In this document: positions 7,785 through 15,216 of the stretch, piece by piece
Layout: each line of letters begins with the position of its first letter
Position numbering within the stretch: the first letter of the stretch is position 1
NCBI GenBank assembly: GCA_020027965.1
Contig: JAHRHE010000011.1
Span: 1-40,758 of the forward strand
DNA from: Nitrospirota bacterium
GTDB taxonomy: Bacteria; Nitrospirota; Nitrospiria; Nitrospirales; Nitrospiraceae
DNA: 40,758 nucleotides
Direction of reading: 5' to 3'
Position numbers and translations under genes: made by a program
The notes under the pieces: model-generated
What the model was told of the DNA's origin: nothing
The model's input: the letters and a program-made list of their open reading frames with translations, nothing else
The model's database searches: none

Positions 7785-8363
7785 ATGAAGGACGAATTGC
7801 GTAATGCCGTTCGAGTCGTGGCCCTGCTTAACCTCGCCTATTTTGGCGTCGAATTTGGCGTCGCGCTTATGATCGGGTCGGTCGCACTATTCGCGGACTC
7901 GATCGACTTTCTTGAAGATGCCTCTATCAATGTCCTGATCCTTATGGCGCTGGCATGGAGCACGCCGCGCCGTGCCCTGATCGGCAAGATGCTCGCTGGC
8001 ATCATCCTGATTCCCGGCCTCGCTACATTCTGGATGGCTTGGCAGAAGTTCGCGGCTCCGATGCCGCCGGCGCCACTTCCTCTCTCGCTCACAGGGGCGG
8101 GTGCCCTGCTTGTCAATTTCGTGTGTGCCCTGATTCTGGTCCGCTTTCGCCATCACGGCGGGAGCCTCGGCCTTGCCGCCTTCCTATCGGCGCGGAATGA
8201 CGTGCTGGCCAACGCAGCCATCATTCTGGCCGGGCTGGCCACAGGCTATACACGGTCAGCCGGGCCTGACCTGATCGTCGGACTCGGCATCGCCATCATG
8301 AATGCGGGCGCCGCAGGGGAGGTTTACAATGCTGCCAGAAAGGAAACCGACGCGACAATTTGA
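7785..8363 (+). CDS. CDF-family cation transporter, short form
   Basis: A 192-residue inner-membrane transporter of the CDF superfamily without the C-terminal cytoplasmic domain. Six TM segments can be drawn. The TM2 motif FADSIDFLEDA gives D41-x3-D45, and the TM5 motif SARNDVLANA gives D139-x3-N143, a pattern usual for this short subgroup. The open frame extends back to a TTG at 7698 inside the left inverted repeat. However, the ATG at 7785 (MKDELRNAV...) begins right where family similarity is expected; ATGs at 7761 and 7767 are alternatives. Exporting a divalent cation is inferred. The gene is the sole cargo of the inverted-repeat unit. Confidence 0.85.
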   Translation: MKDELRNAVRVVALLNLAYFGVEFGVALMIGSVALFADSIDFLEDASINVLILMALAWSTPRRALIGKMLAGIILIPGLATFWMAWQKFAAPMPPAPLPLSLTGAGALLVNFVCALILVRFRHHGGSLGLAAFLSARNDVLANAAIILAGLATGYTRSAGPDLIVGLGIAIMNAGAAGEVYNAARKETDATI

Positions 8364-8377
8364 AACTGACCCACTAC

Positions 8378-8777
8378 GCGCAGAAGTCCAGCGCGGGTGT
8401 TGACCCTGCCGGATATAAGCCTTCCATAGGCCGGTACGCAGTGACAGAATCGGTGTGCTTTTGCGACATGGAGTTTCGGAACTAGCTTTGAAAACCAGGT
8501 TTTCAGGTGGTTCTTAACAAAGCACCAAGGTGAGCTACGCCCAAACCCAGCCCGCTGCCCCCCTCGCTCTTCCATATGCCATTCGCCATAAGCTATTAGC
8601 TCTTCTCTCTCAGCCATTTGCCATACGCTCTCTGCTCCCCGTCATCAACCATACGCCATATGGTATTAGCTCCTCCCCACCAGCCCCCCTGTGACCTACC
8701 TCATAGCTTTTAGTCAGGACATTCATGTGACTTCTGGTAAGCTTGAGGAGAGTGCAAGCAGGGAAAAAGAGCGATCC
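8378..8777. repeat. Gene-free stretch with GCCATACGCCAT-type repeats (copy 1)
   Basis: No gene is supported. A 17-bp odd palindrome tgaaaaccaggttttca lies at 8489-8505. From about 8537 to 8712 the sequence matches 9472-9583 in direct orientation: a shared cagcccgc... start, then units such as gccatttgccatacgc and attagctcc, then ctgtgacctac.tcatagctt. Copy 1 is longer because the catacgcc unit block is duplicated inside it. The last 60 bp lead into the TPR gene. Confidence 0.6.
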
Positions 8778-9383
8778 ATGAGTATGAAGCTCACGGTCAG
8801 TGCTGGTCTTCTCTATGCGGGCCTTGTCATCGTGGTCCTGGGTGTTGGGCCTGCCTCTGGTCAACAGGCACCTGACGAGATCATGGACATAAGCCGAAGA
8901 ATGATCGGACTTCAGAAAGCCGGGAAACATGCCGAAGCGCTGCCTTTGGCACAAAAGGCGTTAGAAATGTCGGAAGAGAACCTCAACCCCGATCATCCGA
9001 CCGTGGCCATCTACCTTGAACACCTGGCGGCACTGTATCGTACCCTCGGAGAGGGAGTGAAGGCTGAGCCCTTGCTCCGACGATCGCTGGCAGTCCGCGA
9101 GAAGGCCCTAGGCCCCGACCACCTGGCCGTGTCCTACACCCTCCACAACTTGGCCGGCCTGTATGCGGCCGAGGGAAAGTACGCTGAGGCAGAACCACTG
9201 TTCCAGCGTGCCCTAGCGATCAAGGAGATGGCGGTAGGGCCAACCGACCCCATTGTGGCAGTCACGTTAGAACACTTTTCCATCCTGCTACGGAAAACGA
9301 ATCGCATCGAGGAAGCAGCGCAATTGGAATCACGCGCGAAAGCCATTCGCGAGAAAAATCCCCCTGCGACATCCCCCAAGTGA
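8778..9383 (+). CDS. Exported TPR protein (kinesin-light-chain type repeats)
   Basis: A 201-residue protein with an N-terminal signal peptide (roughly residues 1-28, ending ASGQQ) and three to four 42-residue TPRs of the kinesin-light-chain type (roughly 45-190). The recurrent pattern is GPDHLAVSYTLHNLAGLYAAEGKYAEAEPLFQRAL spread over positions 95-145. Such repeats form a protein-binding solenoid, probably in the periplasm. The frame is open from 8691 but the ATG at 8778 gives a clean signal peptide with a GGGAAAAAGAG stretch upstream. The gene is bracketed by direct repeats (8537-8712 and 9472-9583), so it may have been moved or duplicated as a unit. Confidence 0.75.
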   Translation: MSMKLTVSAGLLYAGLVIVVLGVGPASGQQAPDEIMDISRRMIGLQKAGKHAEALPLAQKALEMSEENLNPDHPTVAIYLEHLAALYRTLGEGVKAEPLLRRSLAVREKALGPDHLAVSYTLHNLAGLYAAEGKYAEAEPLFQRALAIKEMAVGPTDPIVAVTLEHFSILLRKTNRIEEAAQLESRAKAIREKNPPATSPK

Positions 9384-9471
9384 GCGTGCTCGTGGCTGGC
9401 GCTGAGCGAGGGAACCCACCTGTCCGGGAACCGGCCGATCTTCGGCACCGTCAACGTCCGCAACTTCCACG

Positions 9472-9583
9472 ACCCCAGCCCGCCGCCTCCCGCTCCCTTC
9501 CATCTGGCATCAGCCATTTGCCATACGCCATAAGCCATTAGCTCCCCTCCGCCAGCCCCTCTGTGACCTACTTCATAGCTTTC
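9472..9583. repeat. GCCATACGCCAT-type direct repeat (copy 2)
   Basis: This is a direct repeat of the stretch at 8537-8712, here in a shorter form. The 3' portion 9520-9582 aligns without gaps to 8649-8711 with only around ten differences. Both copies lie downstream of or between genes in the accessory region. The units (gccatacgccataagccattagc) have the look of a dispersed simple-sequence repeat family. Confidence 0.6.
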
Positions 9584-9675
9584 CTTGTGGAAATTCGCTA
9601 GACTCCGGCAGAGGGTGGCAATAGCACAACGAACAGAGGGAGAGACGACTTGGGCGCAGTCGCGAGAATGAGGGC

Positions 9676-9912
9676 ATGAGCGCTAACCCGCTGGTCTTTC
9701 GCGTCCATGCCATCCAGCGCATGTTTCAGCGGCACATCAGCAAAGACGATGTGCGTCATGTATTCGCCGAAAGTTTGGTGAGTTTGGTGTCAGGCATTAC
9801 TATTGACTTATTGTGGGAAGCGCCGACCGCGGCGTGGTCCCACCCTTCAACCTTTCGAATAACCTCCTCCAAGGCTTTCACGCAGGATCGGACCACAGCA
9901 GGACCCACTTGA
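9676..9912 (+). pseudogene. Truncated DUF4258-type protein
   Basis: The first about 30 residues (NPLVFRVHAIQRMFQRHISKDDV) match what I know of the N-terminus of DUF4258 proteins, a small family often paired with a YgiT-type zinc-finger antitoxin-like gene. After that (from about 9768) the sequence no longer resembles the family and the frame ends after 78 codons, about 15-20 short of normal. The usual YgiT-like partner is missing. The break follows a short tandem repeat (agtttggtgagtttggtg), which could mark the rearrangement. Likely non-functional. Confidence 0.6.
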
Positions 9913-9980
9913 ATGTGCGAAGACCCCGAAAAATAGAGCGAAGATTTCTATAATCAGCACCAAAGGAGGAGGAATCACCT

Positions 9981-10307
9981 ATGGGGATTCAACCGTTGCA
10001 GGATTGGGTACTGATCGAACCGTCGGAGGCCAAGGAAAAGACCGCCGGGGGGTTGGTCATCCCCGACACGGCCAAGGAGAAACCTGTAGAAGGAAAGGTC
10101 CTGGCCGTGGGGAAGGGGCGCTTGGAAACACCGGAAAAGAAGTGGGGAAGTAAACCCAAAGAGAAAGAGGAAAAGGTCTTCAAGCCCACGGTCCTCAAAC
10201 CGGGCGATCAGGTCCTCTACGAGAAATACGGAACGACCAACGTCGATCTGGACGGTAAGGAACTCGTTCTCGTCCGCGAGTCCGACATCCTCGGCTGGGT
10301 GGGGTAA
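9981..10307 (+). CDS. groES: Co-chaperonin GroES, orphan and enlarged
   Basis: GroES is the heptameric lid of the GroEL folding chamber in the cytoplasm. The protein is 108 residues against about 95 normally. Residues 1-45 include the mobile loop region (KEKTAGGLVIPDTAKEKP) and the VEGKVLAVG strand. The C-terminal part KPGDQVLYEKYGTTNVDLDGKELVLVRESDIL is standard. The extra residues sit in the roof hairpin (about 47-69) and are highly charged, with many Lys and Glu. No groEL follows; the next gene is a minus-strand PBP. The ATG at 9981 has a strong AAGGAGGAGG site. A tataat (9949-9954) lies just upstream but no good -35 is seen. Confidence 0.93.
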   Translation: MGIQPLQDWVLIEPSEAKEKTAGGLVIPDTAKEKPVEGKVLAVGKGRLETPEKKWGSKPKEKEEKVFKPTVLKPGDQVLYEKYGTTNVDLDGKELVLVRESDILGWVG

Positions 10308-10430
10308 GAAGGGTCGTTTAGGTTTTCCACTTGCTCGAGCACCCCATTTGTAGAAGGGATGGAGTCTGACTTTGATCTCTGAGCACTCATGCACTCTCAT
10401 GCATGATGACCCTCGGTCTCGCGCGGAAGC

Positions 10431-12740
10431 CTAGAATCGGAAGGCGCGCTTGATCCGGTCCCAGAACCCTTCGCCGTGGAGCGCGCAGTATTCCGTCGGC
10501 TCCGTGCCCTCGATGAAGACCTCTTCGATGCTCTCGGGACACCTCGAGGTCGCCAACTGGCCGGTCTTTGGATCGAGTTTGCGAGTCACGATTCCGCCGG
10601 GAACGGGGAAGTCCGGCGAGTCGGGCGGGAGGATCTGGCGGACGAAGTCGGCCCAAATGGGCAGCGCCGCCTGGGCCCCCGTGAGCCGGAGCTCGCTTGC
10701 GTCGTCAAAGCCGACCCAGACTCCGATGGCCAGATCCGGGGTGTACCCGACGAACCACGCATCGTGGGTGGAATCGGTGGTGCTGGTCTTTCCCGCCACG
10801 GGTACGGTAATCCCCGCTCGTTTGGCCATGACCGCGGTGCCGCGCTCGACGACGCCTTTCAGCAGGGACGTCATGATGTAGGCCGCAGCGGGGGAGACGG
10901 CCTGACGACGCTCGGGGACACCAGGCCAAAGGCTCTGGCCGTCGCTGGCGGTCACCGTCTGGATCGGGGTCGGGGACACGAACCATCCCTGCTGCGCGAG
11001 CGCGCCGAAGGCGCTGGTGATCTCCAGTAGCGAGACCTCCGACGTCCCCAACGCGAGGGAGAGATTCGGTTCGAGCGGACTGTGGATGCCAAGCCGCCTG
11101 GCCAACTGGATAATCGGTAGCACGCCGACGGCGTGGGCGACGCGGACGGCCGGCACATTGAGCGATTGCTCCAGCGCGGTTCTCACCGTCACGGGGCCGC
11201 GAAACTGGCGATCGTAATTGTGCGGGGTCCACTCCGCGTGGGCGGCGGGCAGGCTGAGCGGTTCGTCTGCGATGAGGCTCGCGGAGGTCAGCGGGCTGCC
11301 ACCCACGGAGCCGGCTTCGAACGCCACGAGGTACACGAGCGGCTTGAACAGCGAGCCCGGTTGGCGCCTGGCCTGCACGGCACGGTTAAACTGGCTGAAC
11401 CGGTAGTTGCGGCCGCCCACCATGGCGAGGATGGCGCCGGTCTTTGGGTCGAGGGCGACCAGGGCGCCCTGCAGCGGCACATGCGCCTGTTTCAGGAACG
11501 GATGCGCGGCTTCGAGTTGCGCGAGCCCGCGCTCCAGAGCCTCTTCCGCGAGGCGCTGCATCACGTGATCGAGGGTGGTGACGATCTTCACGCCGGGCGG
11601 AAACGGCTCGCCGGCGGAGTCCGAAGCCTGGCTGATGAGGAAGTCCACGAAGTACGGTGCATCGGTGACGGTCACCGGCGTCGGCACCACGTGAATCGGT
11701 TGCCGCGCCGCGGCCTCGTGCTCGGGCGCGGACAATTTGTCCTCTTCCCGCAGCCGGGTCAGGACCAGGTCCCGCCGCTCCTTCGCCATCGTCGGATTCT
11801 TGATGGGCGAGTACCCGTTCGGCGCCTTGATCATGCCCGCGAGCAGAGCGGCCTCTGCGAGGGTGAGGTCCTGCACCGACTTGCCGAAGTACCAGCGCGC
11901 CGCCTCGCCGACGCCGTAGATCGAGACCGACTCGACCTGGCCGAGGTAGATCTCGTTCAGGTAGCTCTCGAGGATCTCATCCTTTCCATATTTCAGCTCC
12001 AGCATGAGCGCGGCGAGGGCTTCCTTGATCTTGCGAAGGGCCGTCCGCTCGCGGGTATAGAACAGATTCTTGGCCAGTTGCTGGGTGATCGTGCTGCCAC
12101 CCTGCACCACCTCGCCGCTTCGGAGGTTCGCCCACAGGGCCCGGGCGATGGCCTGGGGATCAATGCCGAGGTGCTGGTAGTACCGACGGTCTTCGGTCGC
12201 GAGCACCGCGTCGATCAGTGCCCGCGGCATGGCGGTGAGCGGCACCCACTGCTTGACCTGGCGCGAGGCGCCGCGCAGGCCTCCGAGCAGCGGCGGCTCC
12301 AGGGGGACGGGGGGAATCGGCTCGCCCAGTGGAATGGACAGGACCTGGCTGATCCGGCCGTTTTCGAGCGCGAGCCGGACGGGCGTGCCGCGCACGAACC
12401 GGTCCGGGTCGTCATGTACATAAAGATCGACCGCCTCCTCCGTGATGCGATACTCGCCGGGTCCGGATGGCTCGCCCCCGACCGGGTGATAGCCGAGACG
12501 AGCGAGCCGTTCCTCGAGGCGGCTCCCTTCGACAGAAAGACCCGGCTTAAGAAGGAACGGGCTGGCGAAGAGCAACACGGGAGGGCGCTCCTCGCCTTTC
12601 GGTAAGGCGACGACCGCCCACAGGTAGCCGACATACAGTCCGAGCAGACCGACCAGGGCCAGTCCGCTCCATAGGAGGATCCGGCGGCCATGGGTGCACG
12701 ATTGCATCCAACCGGTCATCCTAGTCCATGCGGTCGTCAT
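10431..12740 (-). CDS. mrcB: Class A penicillin-binding protein (PBP1b-like)
   Basis: A bifunctional peptidoglycan synthase: it polymerises lipid II and cross-links stem peptides on the outer face of the inner membrane. The 769-residue protein has a single TM anchor (about 22-47) and a UB2H-like segment (about 55-120). A GT51 glycosyltransferase domain follows (about 165-340, catalytic E183 in ATEDRRYYQH, then GGSTITQQLAKNLFY). The transpeptidase domain has QPGSLFKP (S463, K466), QSLNVP and a KTS motif at 651-653. The third box is KTS where KTG is usual. The C-terminus carries a CPES...EYC pair of Cys. The ATG at 12740 is chosen. Assignment as PBP1b rather than PBP1a rests on the N-terminal segment. 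Confidence 0.93.
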   Translation of the reverse strand: MTTAWTRMTGWMQSCTHGRRILLWSGLALVGLLGLYVGYLWAVVALPKGEERPPVLLFASPFLLKPGLSVEGSRLEERLARLGYHPVGGEPSGPGEYRITEEAVDLYVHDDPDRFVRGTPVRLALENGRISQVLSIPLGEPIPPVPLEPPLLGGLRGASRQVKQWVPLTAMPRALIDAVLATEDRRYYQHLGIDPQAIARALWANLRSGEVVQGGSTITQQLAKNLFYTRERTALRKIKEALAALMLELKYGKDEILESYLNEIYLGQVESVSIYGVGEAARWYFGKSVQDLTLAEAALLAGMIKAPNGYSPIKNPTMAKERRDLVLTRLREEDKLSAPEHEAAARQPIHVVPTPVTVTDAPYFVDFLISQASDSAGEPFPPGVKIVTTLDHVMQRLAEEALERGLAQLEAAHPFLKQAHVPLQGALVALDPKTGAILAMVGGRNYRFSQFNRAVQARRQPGSLFKPLVYLVAFEAGSVGGSPLTSASLIADEPLSLPAAHAEWTPHNYDRQFRGPVTVRTALEQSLNVPAVRVAHAVGVLPIIQLARRLGIHSPLEPNLSLALGTSEVSLLEITSAFGALAQQGWFVSPTPIQTVTASDGQSLWPGVPERRQAVSPAAAYIMTSLLKGVVERGTAVMAKRAGITVPVAGKTSTTDSTHDAWFVGYTPDLAIGVWVGFDDASELRLTGAQAALPIWADFVRQILPPDSPDFPVPGGIVTRKLDPKTGQLATSRCPESIEEVFIEGTEPTEYCALHGEGFWDRIKRAFRF

Positions 12741-13032
12741 CGCGGTCCTTGTCGAGTTCAGGGTGGTCTCCTCGCGACAGTCGCGTCGCGAGGCCCTTTG
12801 CCTATCATACGATACTCGTGGCGCCTAGCCTAGTCATGAAAACAAGATGTGAGACCTTCCTGCCGCCTCTGCTTATGGATCGCCCACCTAAGAGTCCGAA
12901 ACGTCCCGTGACGAGGACGGAGACACTGCTCCGGACGACACCTTTTATACCCTTTTGATAGTCACAGGATGATTTTAACGCCGTTTTTACGCGGCGGGTG
13001 TTACCGTACACCCAGTCTGAAACGGAGGCCGT
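12741..13032. other. Divergent control region between PBP and kdp genes
   Basis: No gene is supported. The kdp-proximal part carries T-rich candidate KdpE sites at 12941-12960 and 12981-12991, and the sequence ccgtttttacgcgg, which can form a small hairpin. The PBP-proximal part should hold the PBP promoter, but I see no clear consensus. The 108-residue minus-strand frame here is not credible. Confidence 0.45.
12941..12991 (+). promoter_or_regulatory. Candidate KdpE binding sites upstream of kdp
   Basis: The direct repeat cttttatacc (12941-12950) and cttttgatag (12951-12960) has a 10-bp period. A further cgtttttacgc lies at 12981-12991, 41 bp (about four helical turns) from the first half-site. 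This resembles the Escherichia coli KdpE site as I recall it, a pair of TTTATAC/TTTACAC half-sites about one turn apart. It lies about 75-90 bp before the first small open frame of the operon. Regulation by KdpE is inferred. Confidence 0.45.
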
Positions 13033-13101
13033 ATGGAAGTCATCTCGTTCGTGATGTTGTGCTTCTTCTTCATGATCTGGGTTCGGCTCGTCACCCAATA
13101 A
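13033..13101 (+). CDS. 22-residue membrane peptide upstream of kdp
   Basis: An ATG at 13033, preceded by AACGGAGG with good spacing, opens a 22-codon frame encoding a single hydrophobic helix (about 4-18) with a short basic end (RLVTQ). Peptides of this size escape standard gene callers. Its strong ribosome-binding site and position as the first frame after the candidate KdpE sites argue for translation. It could be a KdpF-like stabilising peptide or a leader peptide; which is not determined. Confidence 0.5.
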   Translation: MEVISFVMLCFFFMIWVRLVTQ

Positions 13102-13123
13102 TGTCACGCGAGGCAGATGCCCT

Positions 13124-13204
13124 ATGGACATCGTTTACTTGAGCGTGGTGGTGGTCTTTTTCCTCATGTCCGGCTGGCTCATCAGGTTTGTGAAAACATT
13201 GTAG
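13124..13204 (+). CDS. 26-residue membrane peptide upstream of kdpF
   Basis: An ATG at 13124 encodes [20 protein letters not shown] and then RFVKTL: an acidic first residue pair, one TM helix and a basic tail. This layout resembles short single-helix peptides that I recall next to kdpA in other phyla. The ribosome-binding site (GAGGCA) is weaker than that of the preceding peptide. It follows 22 bp after the first peptide gene. A hairpin (13227-13233 with 13244-13250) separates it from kdpF. Confidence 0.5.
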   Translation: MDIVYLSVVVVFFLMSGWLIRFVKTL

Positions 13205-13226
13205 GTCACTGTGTCGCGGCGATGCA

Positions 13227-13250
13227 GGCCGCCACGCCGCGCGGGCGGCC
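13227..13250 (+). other. Intercistronic GC hairpin before kdpF
   Basis: The arms ggccgcc (13227-13233) and ggcggcc (13244-13250) are perfectly complementary around a 10-nt loop, in the 95-bp gap between the small peptide gene and kdpF. There is no T-run. It could mark an mRNA processing or stability site inside the operon. Confidence 0.35.
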
Positions 13251-13299
13251 GCTTCGTCGGCGTGGTTCCGGCACCCAGCAGAGGTGAGGTGGACTGGCT

Positions 13300-13392
13300 G
13301 TGAACGGGTTATATGTCATGGGCGGTGTGCTGGCGGTCGGGCTGCTGGTCTACCTGATGATCGCGCTGCTCAAGCCGGAGTGGTTTGGATGA
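13300..13392 (+). CDS. kdpF: Potassium-transporting ATPase KdpF subunit
   Basis: KdpF is a tiny single-helix peptide that stabilises the KdpABC complex in the membrane. The GTG at 13300 gives a 30-residue product (one TM helix at about 7-24, then LLKPEWFG), matching the family's length and its ending in an aromatic. GAGGTGAGG lies about 9 bp upstream of the GTG; the ATG at 13318 is an alternative but shortens the helix. Its stop overlaps the kdpA start in the sequence ATGA (13389-13392), indicating translational coupling. Confidence 0.8.
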   Translation: MNGLYVMGGVLAVGLLVYLMIALLKPEWFG

Positions 13393-15194
13393 CGCTCAAC
13401 GGCGGGCTCCAAATCGGGCTTTATTTCTTGGCCTTGCTGGCCCTCGTCAAGCCGCTGGGCTGGTATATGGCGCGGGTCTATGAAGGTCAGGTGATGGGCC
13501 TGGATCGCGTCCTTGGTTCCATTGAACGGTGGATCTATCGGATCTGTGGAGTCCGGGCAGGAGAGGAAATGGACTGGAGAGCCTACGCCGGAGCGATGCT
13601 AATGTTCAATGCAGCAGGTCTCCTGGCCCTCTACGCGTTGCAGCGGTTGCAGGGCCTGTTGCCGCTCAATCCCCAGGGCTTCGGCGCTGTCCCGCCGGAC
13701 CTGGCCTTCAATACGGCCGCGAGCTTTACGACCAATACGAACTGGCAGGCCTACGGCGGCGAAACGACGATGAGCTATCTGACCAATATGCTGGGAATGA
13801 CCGTGCAGAACTTCGTCTCGGCCGCCACCGGCATGGCAATTCTGGTTGCCCTGATCCGCGGGTTTGCCCGCCGGAGCGACACGACCATCGGAAACTTCTG
13901 GGTCGACCTGGTGCGGAGCGTCCTCTATATTCTCGTGCCGCTCTCGCTCATCCTTGCGCTCGTGCTCGTGTCTCAGGGTGCGGTCCAGACCCTCAGCTCC
14001 TACCATGCCGTGCCGCTTCTGCAATCCCTCCGTTATGAAAGGCCAGTGGCGGATGCCAGCGGCCAGCCGGCGCTGGACGACAAAGGCCAGCCGAAGAGAG
14101 AACAGGCTGCGGTCTCGGAACAGATTCTCGCTGTGGGTCCGGCCGCGTCGCAGGTGGCCATCAAACACTTGGGCACCAACGGCGGTGGCTTCTTCAACGC
14201 CAACTCGGCCCACCCATTTGAGAGTCCGTCACCGCTGACCGATTTTCTTCTGATTCTCGCTGAGACCCTCCTCGCCGCCGCGTTCACCTACACGTTCGGC
14301 AAAATGGTGGGAGATACCAGACAGGGCTGGGCGATTCTGGCCGCAATGCTGATCGTGTTGGGGATCTTCGTGGTCGGTGCGTACCAGGCGGAATCGGCCG
14401 GCAACCCACGGATTGCCGCACTTGGAGTCAACCAACAGGCCAGCGACCTCCAGCCCGGCGGCAATATGGAGGGCAAGGAGGTGCGCTTCGGCCTTGCTCG
14501 TTCGGCGCTCTTTGCGACCGCCACCACGGCGACCTCCACCGGCGCGGTCAATTCGATGCATGACTCCTTCACGCCGTTGGGAGGGTTGGTCCCGCTGGTG
14601 ATGATGCAATTCGGCGAGGTGATTCTCGGCGGAGTGGGCTCTGGTCTCTACGGCATGCTGATCTTTGCGATCATCGCTGTCTTCGTCGCAGGGTTGATGG
14701 TCGGGCGCACCCCGGAATACCTTGGGAAGAAGATTGAGTCCTACGAGATGAAGATGGCCTCCCTGTTGATCCTGATCATGCCGATGATCGTGTTGGGATT
14801 CACCGCAGTAGCGGTGGTGACCGACTCCGGTCAGTCATCCATCTTCAACCCGGGTCCCCATGGATTCAGTGAAGTGCTCTATGCCTATTCCTCGATGGGG
14901 AACAACAACGGTAGTGCTTTCGGGGGGCTGAATGCGAACACCTCGTTCTACAACCTGACGGGTGGGGTCGTGATGCTCATGGCCCGATTTTGGCTGGCCA
15001 TCCTGACCCTGGCGCTGGCCGGATCACTGGCCCGCAAGAAGTTGGTGCCCTCCGGCCCGGGCACGCTGCCGACCCACACGCCGCTGTTCGTTGTGCTGCT
15101 CATCGGGACCGTGGTGCTCGTCGGAGTGCTCACCTTCCTTCCTGCGCTAGCGCTGGGACCGATCGTGGAACACTTGCTCATGGTCAAGGGATGA
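13389..15194 (+). CDS. kdpA: Potassium-transporting ATPase, KdpA channel-like subunit
   Basis: KdpA is the K+-selective, channel-derived subunit of the high-affinity KdpFABC pump. The 601-residue length is close to the usual 560-600. Four selectivity-filter-like loops are visible: [10 protein letters not shown] (about 120), [18 protein letters not shown] (about 260), [22 protein letters not shown] (about 380) and [16 protein letters not shown] (about 500). About ten TM helices surround them. The ATG at 13389 overlaps the kdpF stop. The open frame runs back to 13284 but those 35 codons overlap kdpF. It is followed by kdpB after 22 bp. Confidence 0.98.
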   Translation: MTLNGGLQIGLYFLALLALVKPLGWYMARVYEGQVMGLDRVLGSIERWIYRICGVRAGEEMDWRAYAGAMLMFNAAGLLALYALQRLQGLLPLNPQGFGAVPPDLAFNTAASFTTNTNWQAYGGETTMSYLTNMLGMTVQNFVSAATGMAILVALIRGFARRSDTTIGNFWVDLVRSVLYILVPLSLILALVLVSQGAVQTLSSYHAVPLLQSLRYERPVADASGQPALDDKGQPKREQAAVSEQILAVGPAASQVAIKHLGTNGGGFFNANSAHPFESPSPLTDFLLILAETLLAAAFTYTFGKMVGDTRQGWAILAAMLIVLGIFVVGAYQAESAGNPRIAALGVNQQASDLQPGGNMEGKEVRFGLARSALFATATTATSTGAVNSMHDSFTPLGGLVPLVMMQFGEVILGGVGSGLYGMLIFAIIAVFVAGLMVGRTPEYLGKKIESYEMKMASLLILIMPMIVLGFTAVAVVTDSGQSSIFNPGPHGFSEVLYAYSSMGNNNGSAFGGLNANTSFYNLTGGVVMLMARFWLAILTLALAGSLARKKLVPSGPGTLPTHTPLFVVLLIGTVVLVGVLTFLPALALGPIVEHLLMVKG

Positions 15195-15216
15195 GGGCAG
15201 CCGGAGCGAGGGAGTC

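Larger units (their letters stand above)
7685..8377. mobile_element. CDF cargo unit bounded by perfect 15-bp inverted repeats
   Basis: The left end gtagtgggtcagttt (7685-7699) and the right end aaactgacccactac (8363-8377) are perfect inverted repeats. The 693-bp unit encloses just one gene, the CDF transporter, whose stop codon overlaps the right repeat by one base. No transposase frame exists inside. This is the layout of a mobile insertion cassette: IS-like ends with a cargo gene replacing the transposase. Direct target repeats are not evident at a glance. Confidence 0.65.

Noticed and set aside
9908-9936. Heat-shock (sigma-32-like) promoter for groES
   Set aside because: CTTGAA is followed by CCCCGAAA, but the gap is only about 10 bp instead of 13-15, and no CIRCE element is present.
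11133-12605. 490-codon plus-strand open frame inside the PBP gene
   Set aside because: Antisense to a well-defined class A PBP with all motifs; the composition is that of a shadow frame.
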